From UBA6898 sp964463135 (GTDB taxonomy: Bacteria; Nitrospirota; Thermodesulfovibrionia; Thermodesulfovibrionales; UBA6898), in NCBI GenBank assembly GCA_964463135.1, contig CAYXBA010000015.1, positions 1 through 64,000 on the forward strand: 64,000 nucleotides of DNA. Reading direction: 5' to 3'. Positions within the stretch are counted from its first letter, which is position 1. Every line of letters starts with the position of its first letter. Positions 45,172 through 54,722 of the stretch are shown here, piece by piece. Both the position numbers and the translations under genes were made by a program. Under the pieces are notes generated by a model, which had not been told where the DNA came from, searched no databases, and saw only the letters and a list, made by a program, of their open reading frames with translations.

Positions 45172-46440
45172 TTAAGCCTTGACTTTGAGAGTCAGGTAGT
45201 TACCGGGCTCCCTGTTGATGATGCCACCCTTGAAGTAGTTGCCGATATGTCTTTCATAATTCGGCTCCTTATCGAGGGGCTTGGACCACAGATGAATCTT
45301 GGCCTCCATGGGATCCCCGTTCCTGATGTTGTCAGGAAGGATCATCCAGCCGGCCGCCCTCTGCTTCGATGTCCTGAAAGCCACCATGTTCGCGGGGCAG
45401 TAAGGAACGCCGATATCGATAACCGCCTGGCCCTTGACAAGCGCGAAGCCCGGCGTAGCAGCCAGTGTTACGAACTTGTTCAGGCCACTGGTAGATGTCG
45501 AGTTCACCTTGCATCTCGCCTGATCCTTGCCCTGTTTCACGAGGACGTAATCGTTGGCGGAGAAGTTTGAGATATCGTCGACCTGGATAACGGTTGCATC
45601 GTTGGCAGCGTTTGCCATGACGATTGCACGCTCGGTATGAACGCGGTCGTCGATGGTGACGGATACATCTTTCAGCTTGGCGATCTGCTCGATAGCATAC
45701 TTCGCCGTAACTGCCGTCAATGCCATCTGCTGATTTGCCTTGAGCCACGCCATAACCTCGGCGCTGTTTTCGATGAGCGCCGCCACAGCAGAGCTCATGA
45801 TCATCTCTTCGATCTTAAGCCCCAGCGTACCGGCATACTTCGACATCCTGACGATATCGAGCAGCGGCTTGCAATTTGTGGCGTCCGACCAGAGCACGGG
45901 AGTCCAGTACGCAGCCGTAAACGGTGAGGTATCGGTCATGTCGAGCCGATAAAACGCCGGCACGCCGTCACTGTAGGTATAGGTGACACCATTGGCGTTA
46001 ATTGAAAAACCACCGGTAAACAAGGTCTGAGCAGATGTCCACTCGAAAAGCTTGTTGTTGCGGTACGCCATGCCCTGAAGGAACTGGTTCACAATTCCCT
46101 GCATGGTCAGCGCCTCAGTCTTGGACTGTTCAGCCCTCTGGATCGTCGCCTTGTCGATAACCGCACCCTCGCCCCAGTACCCGAACTCATAGTCCTTCAC
46201 GAAGAGTGAAGGCAATGAGAACTTGGGAACGTCTGCCGCGGCCGATACCGCCGGGGTCCTGCCGGTGTAGCCCTGGCTATGCAGGGTTACGATGTTGCTT
46301 TCCTGAACGTACTGCAGAGGAAAGAACTTGTCCCGTAACAGGGTATCGTCGGCCTGCTCAGGCGCGATACCGTTGAAAAACTCTTCCAGGTACGGGACCT
46401 GAAAGACGTCATCTACTGTAAAATCAAATTTCGCAGCCAT
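45172..46440 (-). CDS. Major capsid protein
   Basis: The 422-residue protein follows the protease-scaffold and decoration genes and has the gpE-family style: DDTLLRDKFFPLQYVQESN near residue 32, an N-terminal arm, PVLWSDATNCKPLLDIVR in the core and a C-terminal domain ending PGNYLTLKVKA. It has a GGAGGTGATATAG start context shared with the decoration gene, and a strong 3' hairpin, both fitting high expression. Confidence 0.88.
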   Translation of the reverse strand: MAAKFDFTVDDVFQVPYLEEFFNGIAPEQADDTLLRDKFFPLQYVQESNIVTLHSQGYTGRTPAVSAAADVPKFSLPSLFVKDYEFGYWGEGAVIDKATIQRAEQSKTEALTMQGIVNQFLQGMAYRNNKLFEWTSAQTLFTGGFSINANGVTYTYSDGVPAFYRLDMTDTSPFTAAYWTPVLWSDATNCKPLLDIVRMSKYAGTLGLKIEEMIMSSAVAALIENSAEVMAWLKANQQMALTAVTAKYAIEQIAKLKDVSVTIDDRVHTERAIVMANAANDATVIQVDDISNFSANDYVLVKQGKDQARCKVNSTSTSGLNKFVTLAATPGFALVKGQAVIDIGVPYCPANMVAFRTSKQRAAGWMILPDNIRNGDPMEAKIHLWSKPLDKEPNYERHIGNYFKGGIINREPGNYLTLKVKA

Positions 46441-46452
46441 CTATATCACCTC

Positions 46453-47106
46453 CTATTCGTTTCTGATGTAGAACTCGCGCCCGGCGAGATCTGCTTTGTT
46501 GATGTTGTCAGCCCTGTTGATCAGCGACTTCTTGAGGGTCGCTGTATAACTGGCTGAGACCACCTGGTCTACGGAATCGGTAAGGTCTACCTCTTCGTCG
46601 ACAAGGACGATATCGGAATCAAGTTCTGACCCGTCGGCAAGCACGAGCAGGTCGCCGGTGGAAACAGGGGTTGCTGAGAAAACCTGACCGGTACAGGTAA
46701 TCTTCGTGAAGCCGGTGCCGCCGGTGCCGCCATCTGCAGCTGAGATAGCGTCGACCGTAATGGAGTCGGTGCTGAGAGCTCCCGCGCTGGCATCATAGAA
46801 CTTAACGAGGTCGTTGACGGCCAGATACGGTCTCATGGCGTTGGGAACATCGCACTCCATGTTGGTGCTGTTCGTGATTGAAGTCATTGCCCCGCTGACG
46901 AACCGCGGAGCATATTTGCCGTCCGTCAGCATATTGTAAAGCGTGAACTCAGGAATCACTGAGCCTGCAAAGCCCTGGGCGTCACCATCAATAGTGATGG
47001 AGCGCTTATCGGGGACCTCGCTTCCGATATAGGGGTCAAACCCCACTTTGCCGACCGCGACGTTTCCGGGTCCGGCATTCTGTCTGTGAATCTTTATGGC
47101 AGACAT
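46453..47106 (-). CDS. Head decoration protein candidate
   Basis: The 217-residue beta-rich protein, just before the major capsid gene, has the Gly/Asp/Thr-rich content of capsid decoration proteins. It starts with the same GGAGGTGATATAG ribosome-binding context as the capsid gene. Position is the main evidence. Confidence 0.6.
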   Translation of the reverse strand: MSAIKIHRQNAGPGNVAVGKVGFDPYIGSEVPDKRSITIDGDAQGFAGSVIPEFTLYNMLTDGKYAPRFVSGAMTSITNSTNMECDVPNAMRPYLAVNDLVKFYDASAGALSTDSITVDAISAADGGTGGTGFTKITCTGQVFSATPVSTGDLLVLADGSELDSDIVLVDEEVDLTDSVDQVVSASYTATLKKSLINRADNINKADLAGREFYIRNE

Positions 47107-47131
47107 CTATATCACCTCCTCTGGTGAATGG

Positions 47132-48691
47132 TTAGTTTTTGTTCATCTGAGCAACGGCCTCTTTAGCCATTGCCCTTAACGCTGTCTCTCTTGCTGCCTG
47201 ATCGGGCTCTTCTCCAACAGCAGGTGCCTGACCGGTTGTGGTCTGTCCGGGCTTAACCGGCTCTCCGGCTGCAAGGGTGGTAATCATCTTCCTGCAGTAT
47301 TCCAGTGCAGGAGCAACCCCGAAGGCCTTTGCTTTCAGAAGTACCTCTTCCTTGAGCACTTCAGCCTTGACTTCATCGCCTTTGGCCGCAACGGCTGCAG
47401 CGATGTAATCGGTGCATGCGGTATCAAGTTCGAGCTGAACAGCCTGGATATAGCTTGCGACCTGTTCCCATGAGAGCGTAGCCGCTTCGATCTGTCCGCG
47501 CACAGCCTCCGGAATAGCGCCGTACTTCTTGGCGTCAGCCTCGAATGACTTCATGCCTGCAAGGAACGCAGGGAGGTCCTTACCGTCGTAACCAGCCGCC
47601 ATGAGCGCCGAATTCGTCACCTTGAGGGCCTCGGTGTCATGCGCTGATGCCACAACAACTGTCTGCGTCACCGCCTCCGTGGGATCGTCGAGTTCGGCCT
47701 GGATACTGCCGAAAAATTTCTTCAATTCATCTTTAAGTTTCACTTTCTTCTCACCTCCGTTTGTTGTTGATTTCTTACCTTGTTCGCCGCCAGGCAAATC
47801 TATGTCATCCAACCCTGTCGAGTTGGCTGTCTTCGCATACGGTATTGATATCTCCATCGCAGTACCATGGATAAGTGCCTTGATATCTGCGGGAGTAGCA
47901 CCCTTGTCTGATGTTGCAAGCTGAAACGCAGGATGGTCCCGGGCAGCTGAGAATTTTACCGGTATCTCGTCCTCGCGGACCGGTCTGGACTCTGAAGCAC
48001 CACGGTCAACAAGGCTGAGCTCTGACAGCATATTCTCGGTATCCATCATCCACATCCTTGCCTCAATCTGCTCCCCCACTCTGGGAGATGGACGGCCGGG
48101 GTAGCTGTCCATGTCTTCCGTCTTCAGCTTGGCTATGAAATCAACCATGGCTTCCGTTGCGGGATATTCGTACCCGGGTTCGTGACCGCACCAGTCGCCA
48201 TCGGCGCCACCCATGTACTTCCGGAACCAAAGAGGATTCCCGCCGCAGAGAGAGCACTTCAGGCTCTTTTCCTTGATGGGCCAGGCCCCGAAGCCGAATG
48301 AGGTCTCAGCGTAAATCCCGGCATCGATCCCGCGGACCAGATCGTCGACGCTATACCCGTTCTCTGTATGACCTTTCGGAAAATAAAACTTTACGTACGC
48401 ACTTGACGTTGCTTCATCGAAGGCCCCGGCAAATGATTTACCAAGCGCCACAACAGCCTCGCGTGAGTGCATTACCTTGAAGTTAAGTCCGTTATTGTCG
48501 GCAGCGCCTGCCTGGGCCGCGGTCTGTTTGACAGCCTTGGGATGCAGAAACATGGAATACTTCGGGATAAACTGAGAGTTGATCAGCAGAAAGGGCTCGA
48601 CGTATACGGCGTCTGCTGCCATAGGATTTTTGGCCCGGTATTTATTGATAAACTCTATTTCTTTTTCTGTAGCTGTTCTCATGTCAGTCAC
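47132..48691 (-). CDS. Prohead protease-scaffold fusion
   Basis: The 519-residue protein starts with a protease-like domain: LNFKVMHSREAVVALGKSF (possible active-site His) and SELSLVDRGASE (Ser-containing). Four Cys in KCSLCGGN and GDWCGHEPG may bind zinc. The C-terminal half (from about 300) is helical and charged, as in scaffolds. It would assemble and mature the prohead. The start at 48691 overlaps the portal gene. Confidence 0.75.
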   Translation of the reverse strand: MTDMRTATEKEIEFINKYRAKNPMAADAVYVEPFLLINSQFIPKYSMFLHPKAVKQTAAQAGAADNNGLNFKVMHSREAVVALGKSFAGAFDEATSSAYVKFYFPKGHTENGYSVDDLVRGIDAGIYAETSFGFGAWPIKEKSLKCSLCGGNPLWFRKYMGGADGDWCGHEPGYEYPATEAMVDFIAKLKTEDMDSYPGRPSPRVGEQIEARMWMMDTENMLSELSLVDRGASESRPVREDEIPVKFSAARDHPAFQLATSDKGATPADIKALIHGTAMEISIPYAKTANSTGLDDIDLPGGEQGKKSTTNGGEKKVKLKDELKKFFGSIQAELDDPTEAVTQTVVVASAHDTEALKVTNSALMAAGYDGKDLPAFLAGMKSFEADAKKYGAIPEAVRGQIEAATLSWEQVASYIQAVQLELDTACTDYIAAAVAAKGDEVKAEVLKEEVLLKAKAFGVAPALEYCRKMITTLAAGEPVKPGQTTTGQAPAVGEEPDQAARETALRAMAKEAVAQMNKN

Positions 48692-50325
48692 CCACCTGTC
48701 TTGTTTTTATTGTTCGTCTCTTTGCGCTTCTCTTCTTTGGCAGGCTGCTTTGACGGGTCCGTGCCTGAGCCTGACTCGGAAGTCTTTTTCTTGATTTCCA
48801 GAAACGCTTCCCGGATCATCTCGGCGTCGTCGGGACGATCACCGTCAAAGCTGAGACATTCACGTACGGCCCTGGTCATTTCATCTTCATTGATTGACCC
48901 CGATATGAAGGCCATTTTGATATTATTGAGCTCGTTCAGCTTGAAGCCGGCCATTTCCTCGGACTGCCGCAGCTTCGGCTGCTTGAAGTTGCAGGTAACG
49001 TAACCGGTCATCCCGTGCTCTTTGTGGAGGATCTGGGTCAAAGCACGCGCCATCATGTCGCAGATGATGTTCTGGTTGCCGATAACCCATATGAGATACA
49101 GCAGGGATTCGATCGAACTGTAACCCTCGGTATTCCCGGCGAAGGATTTACCAAGAATGGTCGGGAATGTCTGAAGCGAAGATGTGATCTGGGTATCGAT
49201 CTGTTCGATGAGCTTCTCCGGATTGAACATGCCGGCGCCGGTATGCTGCATCTCAAGATATGTCCACTTCTGAGACGCCAGTGTTGCGATGCAGCTATCG
49301 GGTTCGAGTTCCGATGCATACTGAGCTACGGTCTCAAGCATTGATTTTACGAATGCTGCCTGGGCCTCAGCTGTGCGTACGCTGTCGGGATCGAGTGCCT
49401 GAGCGGCCGCAATAATGGCCTGGTCGTCTATCTCAACCTTAATCCGGGGATGCCCCTGATTATGCACCGCACGCTTGATGTCATCCATGAGTTCCATCTT
49501 GAAGAGGGCAGGGCGGATAACCGACACCAGCTGGTTGCGGCCATAGGGATACCCAGGAAAAAACGTGTTCTGCTCGTAGAAGAAGTTCGGAATATCAAGT
49601 TTATTGTCTGTCCCGTACGTCGAGGTCGTCTGCCATGGTATGCCGTCGTAATCAAAGTTTATAGTCATGGGATTGACGCTTTCGAAATACTCATGCCGCA
49701 GTTTCGTGACCGTACGAGGCTTGAGTGTTCCCCTCTCGAGACTTTCTTCGGCAAATACTGACTCACAGCATGCGGCTCCCAGGAGGACATTGAAAAGCTG
49801 CTCTCTCAGGAAAGGCCTGAAACCCTTGAATTTGTTATACCCGGGGAGTGTGACTCCGCGTGTATTAATTCGTTGGATGTTGCTCTTCAGCGCCTCCTGG
49901 CCCGCTTGAGAGGGACTGTGATTCGGCTTGAAAACCTTGAGCACGAAGTCTGTGTCCCCTACCTTTAAATAGGTATCGATTGTTTTTGCCATCTCCGGGA
50001 AGTATTCGATGAGGAAATAAAGCAGTTTGGTGGTGTTCCAGGTTCGAAGATTCTTGAGGTCGTACTTGTGGTAGTCATCTTTCCGGCGAGAGATATACCG
50101 GACCGCACCATTGGCAATCAAGGTGCCCATAACACCCAGACCAGATTCTGTCCGGCCATAGTTTTTTGTTTTCTGGCCTATTCCGGGAAGGAACTGTTCC
50201 GCTACCTGAAGAACAAGAGAGGAATGAGATATCGAGGGAGCGTGATCAGAGACAACGAGACCGCCCGACTGCTGAGCGGCTTCGAATCGTGAGTCCCTGT
50301 CGAACAAACTCCCTGTTTTCCTCAC
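48688..50325 (-). CDS. Portal protein
   Basis: The 545-residue protein lies between terminase/HTH genes and the protease-scaffold gene, the standard place. It shows portal-like stretches (NYGRTESGLGVMGT, ENTFFPGYPYGRNQL, EKLIEQIDTQITSSLQTF) and a long charged C terminus. It would form the DNA channel at the capsid vertex. The GTG at 50325 has AGGAG upstream and is preferred to a GTG at 50361 that lies inside a hairpin. Confidence 0.8.
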   Translation of the reverse strand: MRKTGSLFDRDSRFEAAQQSGGLVVSDHAPSISHSSLVLQVAEQFLPGIGQKTKNYGRTESGLGVMGTLIANGAVRYISRRKDDYHKYDLKNLRTWNTTKLLYFLIEYFPEMAKTIDTYLKVGDTDFVLKVFKPNHSPSQAGQEALKSNIQRINTRGVTLPGYNKFKGFRPFLREQLFNVLLGAACCESVFAEESLERGTLKPRTVTKLRHEYFESVNPMTINFDYDGIPWQTTSTYGTDNKLDIPNFFYEQNTFFPGYPYGRNQLVSVIRPALFKMELMDDIKRAVHNQGHPRIKVEIDDQAIIAAAQALDPDSVRTAEAQAAFVKSMLETVAQYASELEPDSCIATLASQKWTYLEMQHTGAGMFNPEKLIEQIDTQITSSLQTFPTILGKSFAGNTEGYSSIESLLYLIWVIGNQNIICDMMARALTQILHKEHGMTGYVTCNFKQPKLRQSEEMAGFKLNELNNIKMAFISGSINEDEMTRAVRECLSFDGDRPDDAEMIREAFLEIKKKTSESGSGTDPSKQPAKEEKRKETNNKNKTGG

Positions 50326-50345
50326 ATATCTCCTCGCAAAGAGTT

Positions 50346-50368
50346 GGGTCCGGAATTTCACCGGACCC
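50346..50368 (-). terminator. Hairpin in the portal leader
   Basis: GGGTCCGG (50346-50353) pairs perfectly with CCGGACCC (50361-50368) around a 7-nt loop. It lies just before the portal gene and after the packaging-related genes, so it may attenuate read-through or separate mRNA segments. No T run. Confidence 0.5.
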
Positions 50369-50493
50369 TAATATCTAACCGACCGCAGAAATACCGCTCA
50401 GGCTATAGAATACGTGGAGGAAAGTGATCAAGCAAGGCGAGATAGAACGTCAAAACAAAGTCAATTCGTAGTAATTTCCCTGTTAAATAATGG

Positions 50494-50703
50494 TCATAGC
50501 GTGGTATTTTCCACTCTATTTTTTCTCTTCATCCAAACCTGCAATTCAGTCTTAACGGCGCTGACCCTGCCATCGAAAATCAAAGGCATGGGATCTTTGG
50601 TTTTCTTGGATGCCGCATATTTGCGTTGCAGGGTGCTGACGGACATATTCATGTATTCGGCTATTGACGCCCAGGTGTGCAGGACCCACGTATCGCTCTT
50701 CAT
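50494..50703 (-). CDS. Small HTH protein, terminase small subunit candidate
   Basis: The 69-residue protein has an excisionase/Nu1-like HTH: WASIAEYMNMSVSTLQRKY followed by a short basic beta turn. In phages with a GpA-type terminase the small subunit carries such a domain. Here it is downstream of the large subunit, and is short, so the role is uncertain. It overlaps the previous gene by ATGA. Confidence 0.45.
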   Translation of the reverse strand: MKSDTWVLHTWASIAEYMNMSVSTLQRKYAASKKTKDPMPLIFDGRVSAVKTELQVWMKRKNRVENTTL

Positions 50704-50987
50704 TCGGGCCTCCAGATCACATTAATTGCATCGATGTGATGATACCGGTCAAGATTTACCCTGACCTTGGCGGCATCAAAGAACATTGCGGCCTCGATCT
50801 CGGTAAGATTCCCAAAGTGAAGGTTGCGCCCGAACTTGGGTTTTGCAATATACAGCACGACCTGTCCGGTCTTCCCAAGATTCGGGACGTACTTCTCGAG
50901 GGGATGTGGCAGCTCGATAACCCGGGACACGGTATATTTCTTCGGCAACTGTCCAAACGTGATAATGGTTCCGACCGGTAAACTCAT
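50700..50987 (-). CDS. Unknown small protein linked to VRR-NUC gene
   Basis: The 95-residue beta-rich protein overlaps both neighbours by 4 bp. The N-terminal half is compact (VGTIITFGQLPKKYTVS) and the rest mixed. No family is recognised; the tight coupling suggests it works with the nuclease or HTH protein. Confidence 0.6.
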   Translation of the reverse strand: MSLPVGTIITFGQLPKKYTVSRVIELPHPLEKYVPNLGKTGQVVLYIAKPKFGRNLHFGNLTEIEAAMFFDAAKVRVNLDRYHHIDAINVIWRPE

Positions 50988-51379
50988 AGCTTCACCTCTG
51001 ATAGTAGTTTTTTGACGTCTTCAATGTTTCTCACGACCCCGGCGATGCCGCCGGCCTGGCAAACCCTAGCCACAAAATTAAGCTGTTCGCTTGAGGCTCT
51101 CCCTTTGGGAGCCTTAACTTCGAGCCCGGTAAATATAGCTACTTTGCGGCCAACCATGTCCGGTGTAATCTCGACCGTTTTCCAGCCTATTAAATCCGAG
51201 CTCCCAACGCATAGCCCGGCATGGAGCGGCCTCGGATTCGAAATCAAGATTCTGCGCGCATCAATCCTGGTTACATCTCCAATCCAGCCCTGACCGGTAT
51301 TGTTCCGGAAGAGTCGGACCGAACGTATCTCAGACCCAATGTCGAGAAGCAGCTGGTTCGTGGTATTGTGTTCGTTCAT
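50984..51379 (-). CDS. VRR-NUC nuclease
   Basis: The 131-residue protein has a VRR-NUC-like core: VRLFRNNTGQGWIGDV near the start, GSSDLIGWKTVEI and IFTGLEVKAPKGRASSEQL, giving Asp and Glu-x-Lys metal-binding residues. VRR-NUC nucleases cut branched or flapped DNA. It is coupled (ATGA) to an SF2 helicase upstream. Confidence 0.85.
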   Translation of the reverse strand: MNEHNTTNQLLLDIGSEIRSVRLFRNNTGQGWIGDVTRIDARRILISNPRPLHAGLCVGSSDLIGWKTVEITPDMVGRKVAIFTGLEVKAPKGRASSEQLNFVARVCQAGGIAGVVRNIEDVKKLLSEVKL

Positions 51380-52785
51380 ACCGCGGCCCTCTTGGCGCCA
51401 GGGTTTCTTCTGTGATACATCGAATACGCCCAACCCTTCTTGTAGCCTCGCTCCTTCTGGATAATAGCCAATTCCTCGAGGGTGCGGGCCTGCTGAACTT
51501 CGCGCTTCTTTTTGATCTTCAGCGCGGCAATCGCTTCAGTCGACATTGCCTTGAGCTCTCCTTCAACTTCCTTAAGCTGTTGAGATTCGGGACCGTATTC
51601 GTGACCGCAGGCAGGACACGTGGCAACTGGAGTATGACAGCAATAACATGACGGGCATTGTCTAACATTTACCGGCTTCTCTGCCTCCTTTTTCCGCTTC
51701 CTGGGCTCACCTTCAAGAGTCCACGAGCGCTCTTCGTCCGGCATGCCATGCCGCATGACATTCCCGACGTGATCCAGGATAACTGCATGCTTCTTTCCGT
51801 CTGATGGCCGCAGGGCTCTTCCGACCTGCTGCAGGTAAAGACCCGTAGATTGTGTGGGTCTTAAAAGTATTGCTGCGCCTATCACCGGAATATCCGTACC
51901 TTCCGATATCAGGTCGCAGCTGGTTACAACCTGGATGGTTCCGTCGGCGAGACCATCAAGTATTCTGGCGCGCTCATGGTCATCCATTTTGCCATCTATC
52001 GATACCGAGTTGTATCCGGCCATGCGGAATCTCTCGGCAACATTTTGAGCATGCTGAACCGATACGCAAAATGCGACAGCAGGAACACCATCACAAAGTC
52101 TCTTGTAGTGCTGAATCAGATCACCGGTTATATGGGGTTTATCTATTTTTTCCTCGAGCTGCTGGGTGTCGTAATCCCCCATGCGAGTTTTGACCCCAGA
52201 AAAATCAAGGCGATCGATCGGAGCGTACACTATCGGTCTTGCGAGATATCCATTAGAGATAAGATCAGAGATTGAAGGACCGGAGATTAAATCATCGAAT
52301 ATCCCCCCGACATGGACTCCAAGGCCGGTCCCGTCGGTTCTACTAGGGGTAGCCGTTACGCCCAAAACCGGAACTCCCCTGAAATGATCAAGGATCTTCC
52401 GCCAGGTGCCAGCTACAGCGTGATGTGCCTCATCAATAACGATGAGGTCCGGCCTCTTGATAGCAGAGAGGCGTCTAATGCCGGTCTGCACGCTGGCCGT
52501 CTGTATCGGAAGCTCGTAGTCCGGAGCGAACTGGGGATTAATCAGGCCCGATTCAATGCCAAAGCTCAGGAGCTTATCTCGGGTCTGCTTTAAAAGTTCG
52601 ACGCGGTGAACAAGGGTTAAGACCCGGTTGCCTTTTCGGGAAGCTGCAGCCGCAATGTAACTGAAAACCACAGTCTTGCCTGTCGCTGTAGGTAGAACCA
52701 GGAGTGGTGCGCGTTTTCCGGATCTGTACGACGCCCGGATCTGGTCTACGGCAGCACCCTGATATGAGCGGAGAGTTATGCTCAT
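51376..52785 (-). CDS. SF2 DEAD/DEAH-type DNA helicase with zinc ribbon
   Basis: The 469-residue protein has PTATGKTVVF (Walker A), VIDEAHHA (DEAH), GVTATPSRTDG (motif III), STGLYLQQVGRALRPS (motif VI) and a Cys cluster CPSCYCCH plus CPACGHEYG near residue 390. It resembles ResIII-like helicases of restriction and phage systems. With the VRR-NUC protein it may process DNA during packaging or recombination. Confidence 0.88.
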   Translation of the reverse strand: MSITLRSYQGAAVDQIRASYRSGKRAPLLVLPTATGKTVVFSYIAAAASRKGNRVLTLVHRVELLKQTRDKLLSFGIESGLINPQFAPDYELPIQTASVQTGIRRLSAIKRPDLIVIDEAHHAVAGTWRKILDHFRGVPVLGVTATPSRTDGTGLGVHVGGIFDDLISGPSISDLISNGYLARPIVYAPIDRLDFSGVKTRMGDYDTQQLEEKIDKPHITGDLIQHYKRLCDGVPAVAFCVSVQHAQNVAERFRMAGYNSVSIDGKMDDHERARILDGLADGTIQVVTSCDLISEGTDIPVIGAAILLRPTQSTGLYLQQVGRALRPSDGKKHAVILDHVGNVMRHGMPDEERSWTLEGEPRKRKKEAEKPVNVRQCPSCYCCHTPVATCPACGHEYGPESQQLKEVEGELKAMSTEAIAALKIKKKREVQQARTLEELAIIQKERGYKKGWAYSMYHRRNPGAKRAAV

Positions 52786-52787
52786 CT

Positions 52788-54722
52788 CTATCTCTCCCTC
52801 AGCACAAACTGACTCGGGACCACCGGAGGCAGGATTATCACACTCTGCCCGAACAACTGCTTAATCTCCATGGCAATCCGCATCATTTTCATGGCATGCA
52901 GGAGATGGTTCTGTTTATCGCCGATGGCGATGTAGTGGCCTACCGACCTGACGTTCTTGAGTGCCTGGGCGGCTTGCTCAGCGCTATGACCCTCCAGCAA
53001 ACCCGATATCTTCGTCTCTTTACGTAGATGATCAAACAGCAGGTCGATCATGTCCCACATCTTCTTTTTATAGAACGTGGTATCGATTTCCTGGTAAACC
53101 TTCCCGCGGTCTCCAAACAGGATCTCCTGATTCGAGATATCCGCGAATAATTCGTCAAGTGATTTCGTTCTGCTTTCCGTGACAGTCTTCTCTGTCTCTT
53201 CGAAAAGCAGTCGCTTGTCCTGGTTGTTTTTTGAACTGGTAAGTCTCCAGAACTGCGTACCGAGATGCCGCAGGGAGCCGCTATTAAACTTCGAAGCGAG
53301 CCGGCGCGACATCGCGGTATTCGGCTGATCGTCCATTACCACAACGCTGGCGCCGAATTCCCTGATACGCTGGGACAGTAAGCCCTCATGTGCTTCGTCT
53401 CGACCCAGCACGGTATCGAAAGCGATATCCTCGTGGATGTGCTCGATATGGATAACACCGTAGCGGCCCTGTGGAAACGATGCCGATTCGGATCCATATA
53501 TCTTCTCGCCAACAACAAGCCATACGCCCTGGTCACACCCGATGACGGTATTGAAATTGGCAGCCTTCTTCCAGATCACGATATTGGAGGCGATGTTCTT
53601 GTCCAGAGCTTCAAGGGATACGGTTTGGTTGCTGCCGATATCCGGCAGTCCCAATTCCTGATTTTTGAACTTGGCGGGATACTTCTTGTATTTCTCGCTG
53701 TCCCTGTTCATGATCAGCTCTTTAGGGCTTATCCACTGGAACGCGACCTCCGGCTTTCCCATGTGATACCCATGCCAACCCTCACTGCCCTGAGAATTCT
53801 CGGGCTTCAGGGCGATCCACCGGCAGTTCACAACCTCGAGGGGGCGTGCCGGGTCCCACCCACCAACAACGGACAAATCGAGGGCTCTTCTGCAGCTCGG
53901 GCAGCGCCAGTACATATCACCCTTGTACGGCTTCTCGCCCTGTTCGTAAAACCCATTAACGCAAGCCTCAGTCAATTCGTTGACATATTCATGACCGCAG
54001 CGGGTACAGGTTATGTGAAAATATCTCTGGTCGGAATCGCTAAATATTTTGTCGATACCGAAGCCCGGCATCGACGGCGTGCTATATTCTTCGATAAGCC
54101 CTTTTGTATGCTCAGTGCAGAATACAAAGTCATGACCGACGCGACCCTGGAGCATGGCGATATTAGTGTCGTCTTTGTCGAAGTCGCGCTCGTCGATAAA
54201 CACAACATTGGTGTCGATCGAGATAACCTGCTTCTCTCCCTGCCTGCCCTGAAAATACACAACGCATCCGTTCAGCATCTTCATTCTTGCCTGGAATACC
54301 TGCTTCTGTGTCTTGGTCTGATCCGTAACCATAACCATGCGTGCAATGTCCGGCGAAGTGCTAACTATCTCTGCAAATCTAGCTTGACTGAACTTCTCAG
54401 CATCGGACGCGGTAGGAAAGGATACCTGTAGTGCTATCCGAGAACCGTATCTGGCAGCAAGCGTAATAGCCTTCCATGCATGCATTGTAGTAACACCAAG
54501 CTGAGCACTCTTCTCTATGCATTGCCTGGGATGCAGATCATTCATGGGAGCAATTAAGTAGCCATGATTCTTGAAGCTTGCGGGTGCGCGATCTTTATGA
54601 ACGATATATTTGACGGCGAGCTCGGACAGCGGCATCCGGCGCTCGGAGCTGTCCAGTCCCTTCATGAAGAGATATACTTCTTCGTCGAGGTCGATCTTAA
54701 CGGCCACGGAGCAACCCCGCAT
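52788..54722 (-). CDS. Terminase large subunit (GpA family)
   Basis: The 644-residue protein has an N-terminal ATPase with NVVFIDERDFDKDD (Walker B-like Asp-Glu), a zinc-binding stretch CTRCGHEY and CPSCRR, and a C-terminal nuclease-like region with GCDQGVWLVV and VVMDDQPNT. It would cut and translocate DNA into the prohead. Start choices include ATG 54722 and GTG 54707; ATG is used here and overlaps the glycosyltransferase gene by 26 bp. Confidence 0.85.
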   Translation of the reverse strand: MRGCSVAVKIDLDEEVYLFMKGLDSSERRMPLSELAVKYIVHKDRAPASFKNHGYLIAPMNDLHPRQCIEKSAQLGVTTMHAWKAITLAARYGSRIALQVSFPTASDAEKFSQARFAEIVSTSPDIARMVMVTDQTKTQKQVFQARMKMLNGCVVYFQGRQGEKQVISIDTNVVFIDERDFDKDDTNIAMLQGRVGHDFVFCTEHTKGLIEEYSTPSMPGFGIDKIFSDSDQRYFHITCTRCGHEYVNELTEACVNGFYEQGEKPYKGDMYWRCPSCRRALDLSVVGGWDPARPLEVVNCRWIALKPENSQGSEGWHGYHMGKPEVAFQWISPKELIMNRDSEKYKKYPAKFKNQELGLPDIGSNQTVSLEALDKNIASNIVIWKKAANFNTVIGCDQGVWLVVGEKIYGSESASFPQGRYGVIHIEHIHEDIAFDTVLGRDEAHEGLLSQRIREFGASVVVMDDQPNTAMSRRLASKFNSGSLRHLGTQFWRLTSSKNNQDKRLLFEETEKTVTESRTKSLDELFADISNQEILFGDRGKVYQEIDTTFYKKKMWDMIDLLFDHLRKETKISGLLEGHSAEQAAQALKNVRSVGHYIAIGDKQNHLLHAMKMMRIAMEIKQLFGQSVIILPPVVPSQFVLRER

